This document shows, in pieces, positions 22,230 through 32,395 of a stretch of 64,000 bases of DNA. The translations under genes and the position numbers were made by a program. The notes under the pieces were generated by a model. The model worked only from the letters and a program-made list of their open reading frames with translations, made no database searches and had not been told where the DNA came from. The DNA is from Heterohyrax brucei. Its lineage: Eukaryota > Chordata > Mammalia > Hyracoidea > Procaviidae. Numbering within the stretch: the first letter of the stretch is position 1; the number at the start of each line of letters is the position of its first letter. Where the stretch lies: NCBI GenBank assembly GCA_028571685.1, contig CM053158.1, positions 56,574,001 to 56,638,000 of the forward strand. Direction: 5' to 3'.

Positions 22230-22856
22230 AACAGGCAAAAGCTAGACATTTCCATTACAAAAGGGAGAAATGGTGGAAAGAAGGGATAAGAGGTATGAAG
22301 CAAGTTAGCAGAACACACTTCATTAGCCCGTAAGACTTGAAAATAATCATCTGTTCTCTGACACCAATTAGGCAATGGTCCTGCCCTTCAGACACTTGGT
22401 GTTGCCTGCCCCCCACCCTTGGCCCTGGGCATCTGCTCCTCTACATAGCATAAATTTTTTTATATCCCCTTGTTCAGGGAGACAGGCTTTGGGGGAGACA
22501 GGCGCATCCCCCTTGTCTCCTTATATACTGGTATATGCATTAAAAAGCTCTTGCTATTCACCTCACAGATATTTGAGCCTGTCTTAGGAACTGATTCTTT
22601 GCTGAGGCAGCTCTCACCCGTAAACTGTAACAAAGGTCCCATCTCTCACTCCATGGGTCAGCTTCAGTGTTGCCTTGTGTTAGTTTCCTGGTTCTGCTAC
22701 TGCTACTTTTCTGCTGCTGGTTTTCTTCATCTGTATCACATCCAGTATAAAAGCTCTCATCTCCTTCTGAGTCCTTTATCCATTCTTAGTTTCAAAGCTG
22801 CTTCCCCATTTTACTTATCTGTGATAGCAGCACTCCCACTCCTTGATACCAAATTC
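22230..22856 (-). mobile_element. MaLR internal region, continued
   Basis: Resumes from 14565 after the TSD with 'aacaggcaaaagctagacat', 'acaaaagggagaaatggtgg' and further right 'gtgatagcagcactcccact', 'ccttgataccaaattctgtc'. The last block is the typical junction just inside the 5' LTR of MaLR elements, read in reverse. No gag/pol-like reading frame; MaLR elements are non-autonomous. A frame of 137 codons at 22470-22883 is on the opposite strand and crosses into the LTR, so I reject it as a gene. Confidence 0.65.
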
Positions 22857-23375
22857 TGTCTTAGTCATCTAGGACTGCTGTAATAGAAACACCACAAGTG
22901 GATGGCTTTAACAAAGAGTAATTTGTTCTCTGACAGTCGAGGAGGCTAGAAGTCTGAATTCAGGCTGACAGCCCCAGGTTAAGGCTTTCCCTGTGAGCTC
23001 TGGGGAATGGTCCTTGTTATCAGTGTTCCCCTGGTTGGGACGTTTCCCATCACAGGGACCCTGGGTCCCTAGGATGCCCTATGCTCCTGGTGCTTCTGTC
23101 TTGGTTGTATGAAGTCCCAGTGTCTCTCTGCTCACTTCTTTCTTTTGTATCTCAAAAGAGACTGGTTTAAGACACAGTGTCACCCTGTAAATTGAGACAT
23201 GCCTCATTAACATAATTGTCACTAATCCTATCTTATTAACCTCATAGAGACAGTATTTACAACACATAGGAAAATCACATCAGATGACAAAATGTTGGAC
23301 AGTCTCACAATCCTGAGAATCACAGGCTAGCCACAGTAACAGATATTTTTGGGGATCACTGTTCAACCAAAAGCA
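22857..23375 (-). mobile_element. 5' LTR of the minus-strand MaLR provirus
   Basis: From tgtcttagtcatctaggact through 'aatagaaacaccacaagtgg', 'gtcgaggaggctagaagtct' and 'ctctctgctcacttctttc' to 'ggggatcactgttcaacc'. Full-length relative to 2222-2701, with which it shares the central 'cctcatagagacagtattta'-like block (ccacagaggtgggatttaca at 2591). Together with 14118-14399 it brackets the internal region. Confidence 0.75.
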
Positions 23376-23391
23376 CTTGATTGTAGTTGTT

Positions 23392-24421
23392 TAAGAAGGC
23401 TAGGCGGCACAAGCAGTTTTTGATTAATTGCTAACCCAGAGGTTGTTGATTCAAATCTACCCAATGGCATTGCAGAAGACAAGACTTGGGCAACTGCTTC
23501 CACAAAGATGGCAGCCCAAGACCCTATAGAGTAGTTTTACTCTGTGCAGTGTGATGGCTCACTTTTGTGTGGCCTTTCTTGACAAGGTCTTGTAGCTCCT
23601 AACCAATTGGTGGGTAAACCCATGCAAGTAGAGTAATTGTGGTCCATGAAAAGGATTGATCAGTTTTGCCATCCAACAAGGCTTAAAATTTGATATCACA
23701 GAGGTGGGAAGGAAAGAACCCCATCACCACTAAGGAAGAAGAGCCCGAAGCAGAACATGTCCTCTGGATCTGGGATCCTGGTACCTAGGGGCTCCTGGAA
23801 CTAGGAGACTGAGAGAGGGCCATAACACTGTAGATGATGAGAAGCAGTAGCAGAGAAACCACAGCAGGAGAGACTGGTGAGAAAGCTTGGTGCTTTCAGG
23901 AAGGAAGCTTGCTGGCAGAGTGGGTGCCTCAGGGCACTTGTCAGCATAGCTATAAGAGCTTTGTAACACTTCTCTGAGCATGGCAAAGGCTGAGGACCAG
24001 AGAGACACATGCTAGTAGGCAAGGCTGAGAAGAGGCTGTTCAAATGGAATTACTGTATCATAAACATTTCTGAATTTGAATTGCAACCTGTTACTTACTT
24101 AACTAACCACATAAGTGTGAGTGTCGTCTGTGAGTTCTGTGTGGCCACTGAAATGAATGATCAAATCCAGTAGGGAAATAAAAAGTGCTATGAGAGGAAA
24201 AGCTGGTGTCACAGTTTGTAAAAAAAAAAAAAAAAATGGCAAGAGGTGGTACGTCTGACCTCCCCCTCATAGGAATCAGCTTTGGGCTGTTGATCCTGAT
24301 TCTCCTTCCCTCCTGTGAAGTTAAAGAAGGTTAAATACTACAGCCAAGCTCGGTTCTTACTCTGTAACATACAGCATACCATGACTTGGGGATTGACTCA
24401 ACAGCACGTAACAACAGCAAC
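23392..24421 (+). repeat. AfroSINE split by an 811-bp insertion
   Basis: The left part (23392-23545) runs 'ggctaggcggcacaagcagt' to 'atagagtagttttactctgt'. The right part (24357-24421) runs 'ttactctgtaacatacagca' to 'gcacgtaacaacagcaaca'. The nonamer ttactctgt is present at 23537-23545 and again at 24357-24365, consistent with a TSD. Confidence 0.7.
23546..24356. mobile_element. Unclassified insertion within AfroSINE
   Basis: 811 bp bounded by 9-bp direct repeats. It contains an LTR-like body ('gtgatggctcacttttgtgt' at the left, 'cctctggatctgggatcctg' centrally) and an A-run at 24221-24236. About 115 further bases lie between the A-run and the right repeat. No long open frame with recognisable domains; the 92-codon minus frame at 23730-24008 is not convincing. 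I do not recognise the family. Confidence 0.45.
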
Positions 24422-24540
24422 ATAGTTATTTGACTAGTAAATGACAAAGATGTGACTGGTCAAAACTTGAGCATCCTAATTCTTCATACTTTTTGAACAT
24501 TTTGTACTGTACCTGACTCTTTTTATGTAAAGAAATTTTG

Positions 24541-24567
24541 AGACAAGACAAGCCAAGCCAAGTGCCA
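24541..24567 (-). repeat. Orphan AfroSINE tail
   Basis: acaagacaagccaagccaag then tgcc is the reverse complement of the AfroSINE terminal 'ggcacttggcttggcttg'. No SINE body and no clear TSD. Confidence 0.65.
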
Positions 24568-24631
24568 AAGAATTATTAATAATGATCTATGGAGAATTCA
24601 TTCATCAAAAGTTCAAATGAACACATAAGAA

Positions 24632-24773
24632 ACTGATGGATCCAGTTGTAACATGGTGTAGGGAAGTGTACAGGTCTGATTCAAACCTCAAGTCCTCTTG
24701 TCACATGGCCTTGTGACCTTGGACAAACGACTCAAACTCGCCATATCTCATTTTCCTCATTTATATCTGAAAA
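24632..24773 (+). repeat. MIR SINE
   Basis: 'ggtctgattcaaacctcaag', 'ggccttgtgaccttggacaa' and 'tcattttcctcatttatatc' in MIR order. Confidence 0.78.
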
Positions 24774-24845
24774 GAAGCCTTAGCATCACAGTGGTTAAGT
24801 AGTATGAATGCTAACCAAAAGGTCAACAGTTTGAACCTACCAGCT
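24774..24845 (+). repeat. AfroSINE 5' half
   Basis: 'agccttagcatcacagtggt', 'gctaaccaaaaggtcaacag', 'tttgaacctaccagct', then an abrupt switch to L1 5' sequence. The matching 3' half was not found to the right. Confidence 0.8.
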
Positions 24846-25800
24846 ACAAAGATGGCAGAATAGTCAAACATTTCCTGTGATCCCTCTAATAACAAAGGCC
24901 CAAAAGAACACATGAATTGATTGCATATGACATCCTAGGAGCCCTGAACATCAAAGAGAAAGTTGAGAGATTGGACTGAGCAATTGAAAGGAAGAATGGG
25001 TCCAGAAGTGTCTATGACAGGCCAGACCTGCCCCACCAGAAATCAGCTGTGGCCAGCAAGGTGAGTGGAGTGGTAGTGTTTAGAGGACATTTTCCTCAGC
25101 AAGAGAAACTGCCTGGAGAATCTACTTACATCTCCAGAATTAGTGAAAAACAGCACTAGAATGTAAGAAGCTAATTGGTTTGTGTCTAACCTACTGGGCA
25201 CAGATCTAAATCTTTCCTTTTAGGATAAATAGCTTTCTTTCTCCCAGTGCTTCTTCCTTCTCTGTACTGTGCCCAGTGTCTTTAACTGAGCTGTAAGGAC
25301 AGCAGGAGAGAGTTTGTACCAAACACTTGTTGACTAACTACGTGGGCACTTGAGACGAATGAGTACAGGTAGAGCAAATGAGCTCTTGGGCTCCCATTGT
25401 CTACTAACAGCTCTGATCACCTGGTGACAGGACAGGACAGCTTCAAAGGCACAAATAGCCAAACTAGCACACATGACCAGCCTATTTGGACATTTCTAAA
25501 CAAAACAAGAAGGTAGAATACAGAAGGCAAGCACAAATAAATATAACGACTTTACTGATGGCTCAGAGACAGCAGTCAACATCAAATTCACTTAAAGTGG
25601 CAGATCATGATGGCTTCAGAAAGTTTCCTAAGCAAAGAATCAAGAAATTTTCCAGAGGAAGAGAACTTTCTGGAATTATCAGAGGAAGAACCTAAAAGAT
25701 TAATATTTATAATGCATCAAGAGATCAAGAAAGAGATGAGGAAAAATGCAGCAGAACTTAAGGACAAATTGAACAGGCTGCAAGAACGCATATAGTGGCA
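24846..25800 (+). mobile_element. L1 5' fragment (5' UTR plus ORF1 start)
   Basis: Opens with 'acaaagatggcagaatagtc', resembling the start of L1-C ('aaagatggtggagtaaacag'), continues through ~700 bp of 5' UTR and enters ORF1. It stops without the remainder of ORF1, ORF2 or the 3' UTR. Because L1 copies are normally truncated at the 5' end, a 5'-only piece implies later deletion or premature priming. Confidence 0.7.
25558..25795 (+). pseudogene. L1 ORF1 N-terminal fragment
   Basis: The ATG at 25558 gives MAQRQQSTSNSL, comparable to MARRQQTIINHLKKQ of L1-C. A frameshift then moves the reading to the frame seen at 25607-25795 (ESFLSKESRNFPEEENFLEL), the acidic, coiled-coil N-terminal part of ORF1p. 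It terminates at 'cgcatatag' before the RRM. Confidence 0.7.
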
Positions 25801-26034
25801 AGAATTAAACATTCAGGGAGCTGGCACTCCTGGTAGTAGGAGTATCCTAATTCTTCCCTATTTTCCTCTATTCTGTATAAAACTTGAGACTTCTTGTGCC
25901 ATAAATATGTATTTACTTTGTAGTGACTTTTCTACTAGTTTTGTCCCAAACAGCAGGGAGGGAGCGTTGCCCTCTCCCTTGATCTATGCATTAAACCTGC
26001 TTTGCCTTCTAGAACCCAACCACGTGGATTTAAA
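25801..26034. other. Unassigned non-coding sequence
   Basis: Follows the L1 fragment. No repeat or exon recognised. Confidence 0.4.
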
Positions 26035-26190
26035 CTTGGATTATGTTCCTTACTAGCCTGTATGACTATAGGCATTACATTAACTTCTCTTTGCCTCTAT
26101 TTTCTCAACTGAAACTGAGGATAATGGTAATAGTAATCTTACGGACCTATTATGAGGATTAGATGAGCTAATACTTAAAAGCTTTTAAAT
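26035..26190 (+). repeat. MIR SINE
   Basis: 'tgactataggcattacatta', 'tgcctctattttctcaactg', 'attatgaggattagatgagc': MIR 3' two-thirds. Confidence 0.72.
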
Positions 26191-26202
26191 AGTTTCTAAC
26201 AC

Positions 26203-26386
26203 AGTGCTTCTCAACCCTGGCTGCACATTTGAACTGCCTGGGGAGCTGTTAAAAAATTCCGTTGCTTAGGCCCCACCTACAACCAATTCAATTAGTCTTT
26301 CATAGTAAGATTAAGACGCTGGTCATTTTAAAAGACCCCCTAGGAGATTCTAATGAGCAAGATAGTTGAGGAGCACTACTACTGTG
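26203..26386 (+). mobile_element. MER5-like hAT-Charlie MITE
   Basis: Begins 'cagtgcttctcaaccctggc', includes 'actgcctggggagctgttaa' and 'cttaggccccacctac', and ends 'agttgaggagcactac'. The ends are imperfect inverted repeats of the MER5/Charlie type. Non-autonomous, ancient. Confidence 0.7.
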
Positions 26387-27468
26387 TATGGCACATGTTT
26401 AGTAATGGCACTAATTATTGTTACACAGTTTAGCTAAACAAAGACACAAAATATTCTATGTATTTCAGTTCTTCTCCTGGAAAGACTGTTCTGTATTTGT
26501 CTTCTGTCTCACACTCTCACACAGTTTCATCTAGTTTGTAGCTGCAACTAATACAAATCAATATCAAAGAGGCCTTAAGGTGTTCCCACTGAGACAAAGG
26601 TGCCTTTGAATACAGGTCTTCCTATTAACCCAATGCCAAGAGGGGAAATGTCAACTCCTCCAATGGAGGGGGCTTTCTTTGATGTGAGGGTGGTGTGTTA
26701 TCCTAAAGCTCAGTGCACTGTGGGCTTTAGGGGGCAGGGAGGACTCCTGTCAAGTTGCCAGAGATCTCTAAATAATGCAGAGCAAAGACAGGCAAAGCAG
26801 TGATGAGAATGTTAATTTCTTGAGCTTGTATTTCTCTCCAGTCAGCATGGATAATAATCTTTTGGAAAATGTCCTTTTGTCAAACTTATGATGGCGACAT
26901 ATCCATTATGAATAGGGTGGCTCATTTGCGACATGACCTGACAAATATTGAATGTTCCAGGTTACATTTAATTCCAAGGTAACTAAAATCATTTGTGTTT
27001 TCTTAGTAACTAGAAAAGATTCAGATGACACAAGACTTAAAATAATAGGTCCTTTTGTGACTTGTCCTTCATAATCACTCTACCATCCAGAACTTGGATT
27101 GTTGTAGGGTAGGAACTGGAGGTCAGTTGAGCCAATTTGGCCTTGGAAAGGTCCCAGTTTGGGGCTGAGGTTCAGTGGCACATTGGTGGAGGAGAGCTGA
27201 GTGAGCTAGTCTCAAATGTTTCCTGATTGAAACCTACCAATAGTTTATTCCCAAATATCAGCTAAATCTGAAAGCATAGGTACGGACCCAAAGCTGTTGA
27301 GACTCATAATATAAAAGCTGACTTGTGGGAATTCTCAGAGACCCCATTCCCAGCATCATCTTGTTGAATATCTACTATGCCTGCTAAATACTTCAGTTGG
27401 CTCTTTGAAATCCTAAACATGTGAAAAGAACTTCTAAGAGCTATTACTCAGAAGAAACGCTTGTTAGT
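26387..27468. other. Unique non-coding stretch
   Basis: About 1.1 kb with no repeat or gene recognised. The 67-codon frame at 26600-26803 has no known domain. Confidence 0.5.
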
Positions 27469-27966
27469 TGTCATGGATTGAATTATGTCTCTTCATAAAT
27501 GTGTGCACCAATTTGGCTAAGCTGTGATTCCCAGTATAGTGTGGTTGTCCTCCATTTTGTGATTATAATTTTAAATTAAAGAGGATTAGGATGGGATTTT
27601 AACACCCTTTACCCAAATCACTTTCCTGATCGTATGTAAAGGGAGTTTACCTGGAGTGTGGTCTTCACCACCTTTTATCTCACAAGAGATAAAAGGAAAG
27701 GGATGCAAGCAGAGAGTTGGGGACCTGATACTATCAAGAAAGTGGAACATGGAGCAAAGCGCATCCTTTGGACCTGGAGTCCCTGCACCTGAGAAGCTCT
27801 TTGACCAGGGAAAGATCTTACTTCAGAGCTGAGAGACAGTTTTCCCTGAGAGTTGATGCCCTAAATTTGGATTTTTAGCCTACTTGACTGTTACAAAATA
27901 TATTTTTTTTGTTAAAAGCATTCACTTGTGGCATTTCTTTTATAGCAGCACTACATAATTAAGACA
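27469..27966 (+). mobile_element. MaLR-type solo LTR, plus strand
   Basis: tgtcatggattgaattatgt to 'cactacataattaagaca', with 'gtggttgtcctccattttgt', 'aagggagtttacctggagtg' and 'gatgcaagcagagagttggg' in the same order as 13576-14117 and 19182-19704. TG...CA ends are intact. A 5-bp TSD is not convincing (ttagt / gtggt). Confidence 0.82.
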
Positions 27967-28075
27967 GTGGTCTACTTCCAAAAATTCAATCACTGAAAGC
28001 CCTATGAAAGGTAGTTCTACTCTGGTACACAATAAGTTGCCATGAATCAAAATGGATTCAAAGACAACTGAGTTT
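27967..28075 (+). repeat. AfroSINE 3' half
   Basis: 'gaaagccctatgaaaggtag', 'ttctactctggtacacaata', 'agttgccatgaatcaaaatg': the distal half only, directly abutting the LTR. Confidence 0.7.
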
Positions 28076-28989
28076 TGAGAGATGTTACAAAATATCATAG
28101 TTTATATGGTTAAGGATGCACTGTAGTTGGTACAGTGTTTTTAATGTGCTTTGCATCCATTGTGAGTCTAGAAATCAGTTAAGATGTCAGGGCAACAATT
28201 TTTCTAGAATAGAATATAACAGTGTTCCTTTATCCACCTAGATTACATTTCAAGAAGCCCATGGATGTCTGAAACTGTGGGTAAGTGCTTTCCTTTGGAT
28301 TAAGTAAATTGTTACTTTTAGATATCATTTTCTAAAAGTTTTGTTTCATGTACATATATGAACGTGCAAGCATATTAAGTTGTGAAGTGAAATGGATTGT
28401 CTAGCCATGGTTCAGTGTCCAAAAAGTATTAAATACATGATATTATGAGACAGGATGCCTTAGAGCAGAGTTTATAAACTAGTAACTCACTAGATAGATA
28501 GATGATAGATAGAAAGATAGATCAATTGTTTTATAATTCATAAAACAAAGTTTTAAAAAAGTGTGAGCTGATGGCCAGCACTTAAAAACCAGTAGGAATC
28601 ATGTTTTTAAAATATGAATTTTCAGTTTCTCTCTTCAAATATCAGAACATTTGGGATAAAACCACATTCCCACAGGCCAAGATAGTCTAAGAAACTTTCT
28701 TCTCAAAAAGGAAAAAGGCTGACAAGGTAAGTTGAGTAGATTCATTCCTATACTATCCTCCCTCCCTAGACTCTGATTTGACAGTGATTCAGATCTGCTC
28801 TGTACTCTGGCCTCAAACTACATTTCTGTTCTTATGGCTTGTTTGCCTTTGTTCTAACCAAAGTAGAGGGCTTATTTGTCCTGAGAGTTCCCACAATCCT
28901 CTGAATGTATAGTACTCTCCACCCAGCCCCTTTGCTGGATGAAACTTTTAATCAAAGCCCAGAATTAGGGCCCTAACAGCACTCATAAT
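28076..28989. other. Mostly unique; (GATA)n at 28490-28523
   Basis: No gene. A short imperfect GATA/GATG tandem repeat occupies about 28490-28523. The segment 28215-28280 ('tttatccacctagattacat', 'catggatgtctgaaactgtg') weakly resembles a Tigger-derived MER element. Confidence 0.45.
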
Positions 28990-29145
28990 TCTCTTATGTA
29001 TATCATCCTTATCTATAATCATTTGTCTCCCTGAGAAGGTCATGAGCTCTCTGAATACAACCACCATATCTTATTTATTTCTGTTTTCCTCTCCCATTGT
29101 CTCGACTAGTGAATTGTATGTAGCAAATGCTCATTAATTGTTTGG
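28990..29145 (+). repeat. L2 LINE 3' end
   Basis: 'gaaggtcatgagctctctga', 'ccatatcttatttatttctg', 'gtagcaaatgctcattaatt' match the L2 3' end. Confidence 0.72.
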
Positions 29146-29428
29146 CAAGTTGCACTATGAAAAGATGTCAATATAAAATCATTCACTTCAACATTGCTTG
29201 AAATAGCAAAAAATTGAAAACAATCCAGCTGTCTATCACTGGATTAGAATAAATCAATTATGGTACCTCCATATAATGTAATATTCTATGACTTTTAAAA
29301 AAGATTTATATCTATCTGGTGACACAGAAAGATGTTCAGGGCATATTACTGTGTGAGAAAGCAATTACCAGAATCATATAGACAGCATTATGTGAATATT
29401 TCTATGTATAGAAATAGTCTGAAAGGAT
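29146..29428 (+). repeat. Old L1 ORF2 3'-end remnant
   Basis: 'gcttgaaatagcaaaaaatt', 'ctgtctatcactggattaga', 'caattatggtacctccatat', 'acacagaaagatgttcaggg' follow the end of ORF2 and the start of the 3' UTR of old L1M/L1ME elements. Confidence 0.65.
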
Positions 29429-30480
29429 ATAAGTTCATTCATTTCCCAAATATTTATTGGGTGACTACTATAAGCCAGAGACTAAGAGCTACAAATACAA
29501 AATTAAATAAACCAAAGCCTCTATGGATATGAAGTTAACATTCTAGTAGGAGAATATAGAAAAACTATATATAAGACAACAATAAGTTCAAGGAAGAAAA
29601 ATTGACTACAGAGTAACAGGGCTGGTAGAGGGAACATTTCTATCTTATATAAAACGGTCAGAAAACACTTCTCTGGTATAGATTTATTTCTCCCTGGAAA
29701 CTTGAATGAAATAATGTAGCTATCTAAAGGAATAAGATTTCAAGTAGCAGAAGAGCGTGTTCTAAGGTCCTGACGTAAGTACCCTTGGTGTAATGGAATA
29801 AAGTAAGTAAGGAGAGATGGCGAGAAATGGGGTCCACTAACAGGGGACTTTGAATTTTATTCTGTGTTGAGAGGGAAAATGGGAAGAAGAACAAATTTTA
29901 GAAAAATACTCAAGAGTTTAGTAAGGGAAATGTTAAGTTTAAGATACCGGTTAGAGCTCTAAGTGGAAGACAGGCAATTGGATGCACAATCTACTGATCA
30001 GGAGGGAAGTCTAGTCTGTTATTATAGATTTGAAAAGATACATAAATGATATTTAAATCCATTTTTCTAGGTAAATGAGATTACCAAGAGAATGAATGCA
30101 AAAAATGAATTTATTTTTAAAACATGAAATCGACTGACATTTCAGTGTAGATAATCAACTCATACTTTTTTTAAACTTACTTTTGTAACCCATAAAATTA
30201 CAACAAATGAGCTATATGTATCCTGTGACATCCCATCGTTTAAGGGTCTGGAAAATTAGAATGGATGAGAAAAGACTACTTAGAAGGTGGGACCCTCGGC
30301 AAAGAGAATAAAGAGAGCAGTGCCAAGAAGTTTAGTGAAAAAGTATACTTACCCCCTAGAAGGAAAAGATAAACAATCAAATCCTGCTTAGAGTTTGAGT
30401 AAGATGGGGACTGAGAATTAACCATTGAATCTGTTGACATGGAGGTCAGCAGTGACCTGAATAAAAGCAATCTTAAAAGA
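29429..30480 (+). repeat. Long ancient mammalian repeat, family not named
   Basis: I recognise successive blocks of a well-known long ancient repeat: 'ttcccaaatatttattgggt', 'atgaagttaacattctagta', 'gactttgaattttattctgt', 'gaaatgttaagtttaagata', 'aggcaattggatgcacaat' and 'ggactgagaattaaccattg'. I cannot recall its class with certainty. The minus-strand 64-codon frame at 30276-30470 is the complement of this repeat. Confidence 0.5.
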
Positions 30481-30853
30481 ATGATAGGGACAAAATCTGA
30501 GTAAATTAGAATCTAAAGACAGAATAGGAAGACAGGAATGACAGTTAGTTCATACAACTCTTTCAAACCCTCTCAAAATCAAGAAATATCAGATAATTTG
30601 TGAGGCATTCTACACATCAACAAGCTTGTACTCCACAAAACTGCTAAGGTCATAAAACATGAAGACTGAGGAAATGTCCCAGATTAAAGGGTGATCACCA
30701 AGACATGACAAAAAAATTCTGCACATGATTTTTGACTGAGTCTTAGATCAGGTCAAAGTTGTTATAAAACATAGCATTGAAACAAACAAACAAAAAAATG
30801 ATGAAGTTTAAATATGGACTGTATCTTAAGCAAGAGTACTATACAAGTCAGTA

Positions 30854-32143
30854 CTGCACAAGGTCTGACAATTAAGTTCGCGAACTTGCCACTGTGTACT
30901 TAAGTTGGCAGCTCTGCACAAACAGTTCAGTAAGGTTTCATAACCTTGGTATATCAGTGTCTCACAGCCATGAGCATGTTTATGTGTGGTTGTGTCTTGC
31001 TGAGTGGCATTCATTATTGTCGTTCCATGTTGTGTGCCATCATTAGAATGTCAGAGCTTGAATTACAGCAAAAACACAAATATTAAATTTCTTGTTAAAC
31101 TTGGAAAGAGTGGATGTGGAATCAGGGACATGTTAGTCCAAGAAAATTGCAATAATGCCGTGAAGAAAACAGCAGTGTACAAGTAAATTAAACTTTTACC
31201 CAAAGGGAGTGAAAGCATCACTGATGAAGAGAGGACAGGGCAGCTGGTAATGAGTAGAACTGACAGACATTGCAAAAATTCATCAAATGTGCATCAAAAT
31301 CATCAGCTGACTGTGAGAAGCATAGCAGACTAAGTAAACATCAATAGAGAAACAGTCACCAAGACAAGTGTCGTCAAGTCGGAAGGAAAATCATAACTTA
31401 AAATCTTGTCATGAGAAAAGTGTGTGCAAAAATGGCTCCAAAAGGAGCTTACCAATGTCCAAAAAAGAAGCTAGACAATGTCTTGGGCCATGTTATCACT
31501 GGTGGTGAAAGACTGGTGTACAAATAAAAGCCTGAAACAAAGCATCAAAGTGCACAATGGAAGTCAGCCATTTCTCTACAACATAAAAAGATTCATCAGA
31601 CCAAATCAAGAGTCACAATGATATTGCTGACCTTTTTTGATACCAGAAGGATTGTTCATTATGAATTTCTACCAACTGGAATGTTAACCAGGTATACTAT
31701 TTGGAAGTGCTGAAAAGGCTGTGTGAAAAAGTTAGACAAAAATGACCTAAACTTTTTGCCAACAATTCATGGCTCTTGCATCACAACAGTTCACCAGCTC
31801 ACACAGTACTATCTGTGAGGGAGTTTTTAGCCAGTAAACAAATAAATGTATGTAGTTACCTGAGCTAGCCCCCAGTGACTTCTTTATCCAAAGATAAAGA
31901 AATATTGAAAGGAAGATGTTTTGATGACAGTCAGTACATCAGGGATAATACAATGATAGCTCTGATGGCTTATCCAGAAAAAGAGTTCTAAAGTAACTGT
32001 GAAGGGTGGACTAGGTGCTGGCATCAATGCGTAGCTTCCCAAGGGGAGTACTTTGAAGGTAACCATGGAGACATTCAGCAATGAAGTATGTAGCACTCTT
32101 TCTAGGATTAGTTCACAAACATAATTGTCAGATCTCGTGTCAG
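30854..32143 (+). mobile_element. Full-length mariner (Tc1/mariner, Hsmar2-like)
   Basis: About 1.29 kb, the normal mariner length. The left end ctgcacaaggtctgacaatt continues aagttcgcgaac. The right end, read in reverse, gives ctgacacgagatctgacaat, then tatgtttgtgaac. Both ends are next to TA (30852-30853 and 32144-32145), the mariner target duplication. The interrupted host repeat matches across the site. Confidence 0.9.
31060..32060 (+). pseudogene. Mariner transposase, inactivated
   Basis: The N-terminal DNA-binding part is open to 31186 (NIKFLVKLGKSGCGIRDMLV, then AVKKTAVYK). Later segments in several frames keep SAQWKSAISLQ, LTFFDTRRIVHYEFLPTGM and HTVLSVREFLASK. Two expected catalytic aspartates are changed: ITGDE reads ITGGE (31496-31513), and the HHDN-type motif reads HHNS (near 31780). 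Stops and frameshifts break the frame. The living protein would bind its inverted repeats and integrate at TA. Confidence 0.88.
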
Positions 32144-32395
32144 TACTAAATTTTCCCAAATTTGATTTCTGAATTTTGGTTATAAAACAGAATGTTTTTG
32201 TTGTTGTGAAATATACCCTGAAGTACACAGGTTGCAACTTTCACTCAAAAGATTCAGAATACATAGTAAATCTTAATGATAGTAGTATATAATGATGATG
32301 ATAGATGGACAGAGTGAGTGAGTAGTACATAAAATACAGAAAGCATACCTGTACAATCTGGGTTAGAGGTATGTGGGAATTCTTCATACTTTTTT

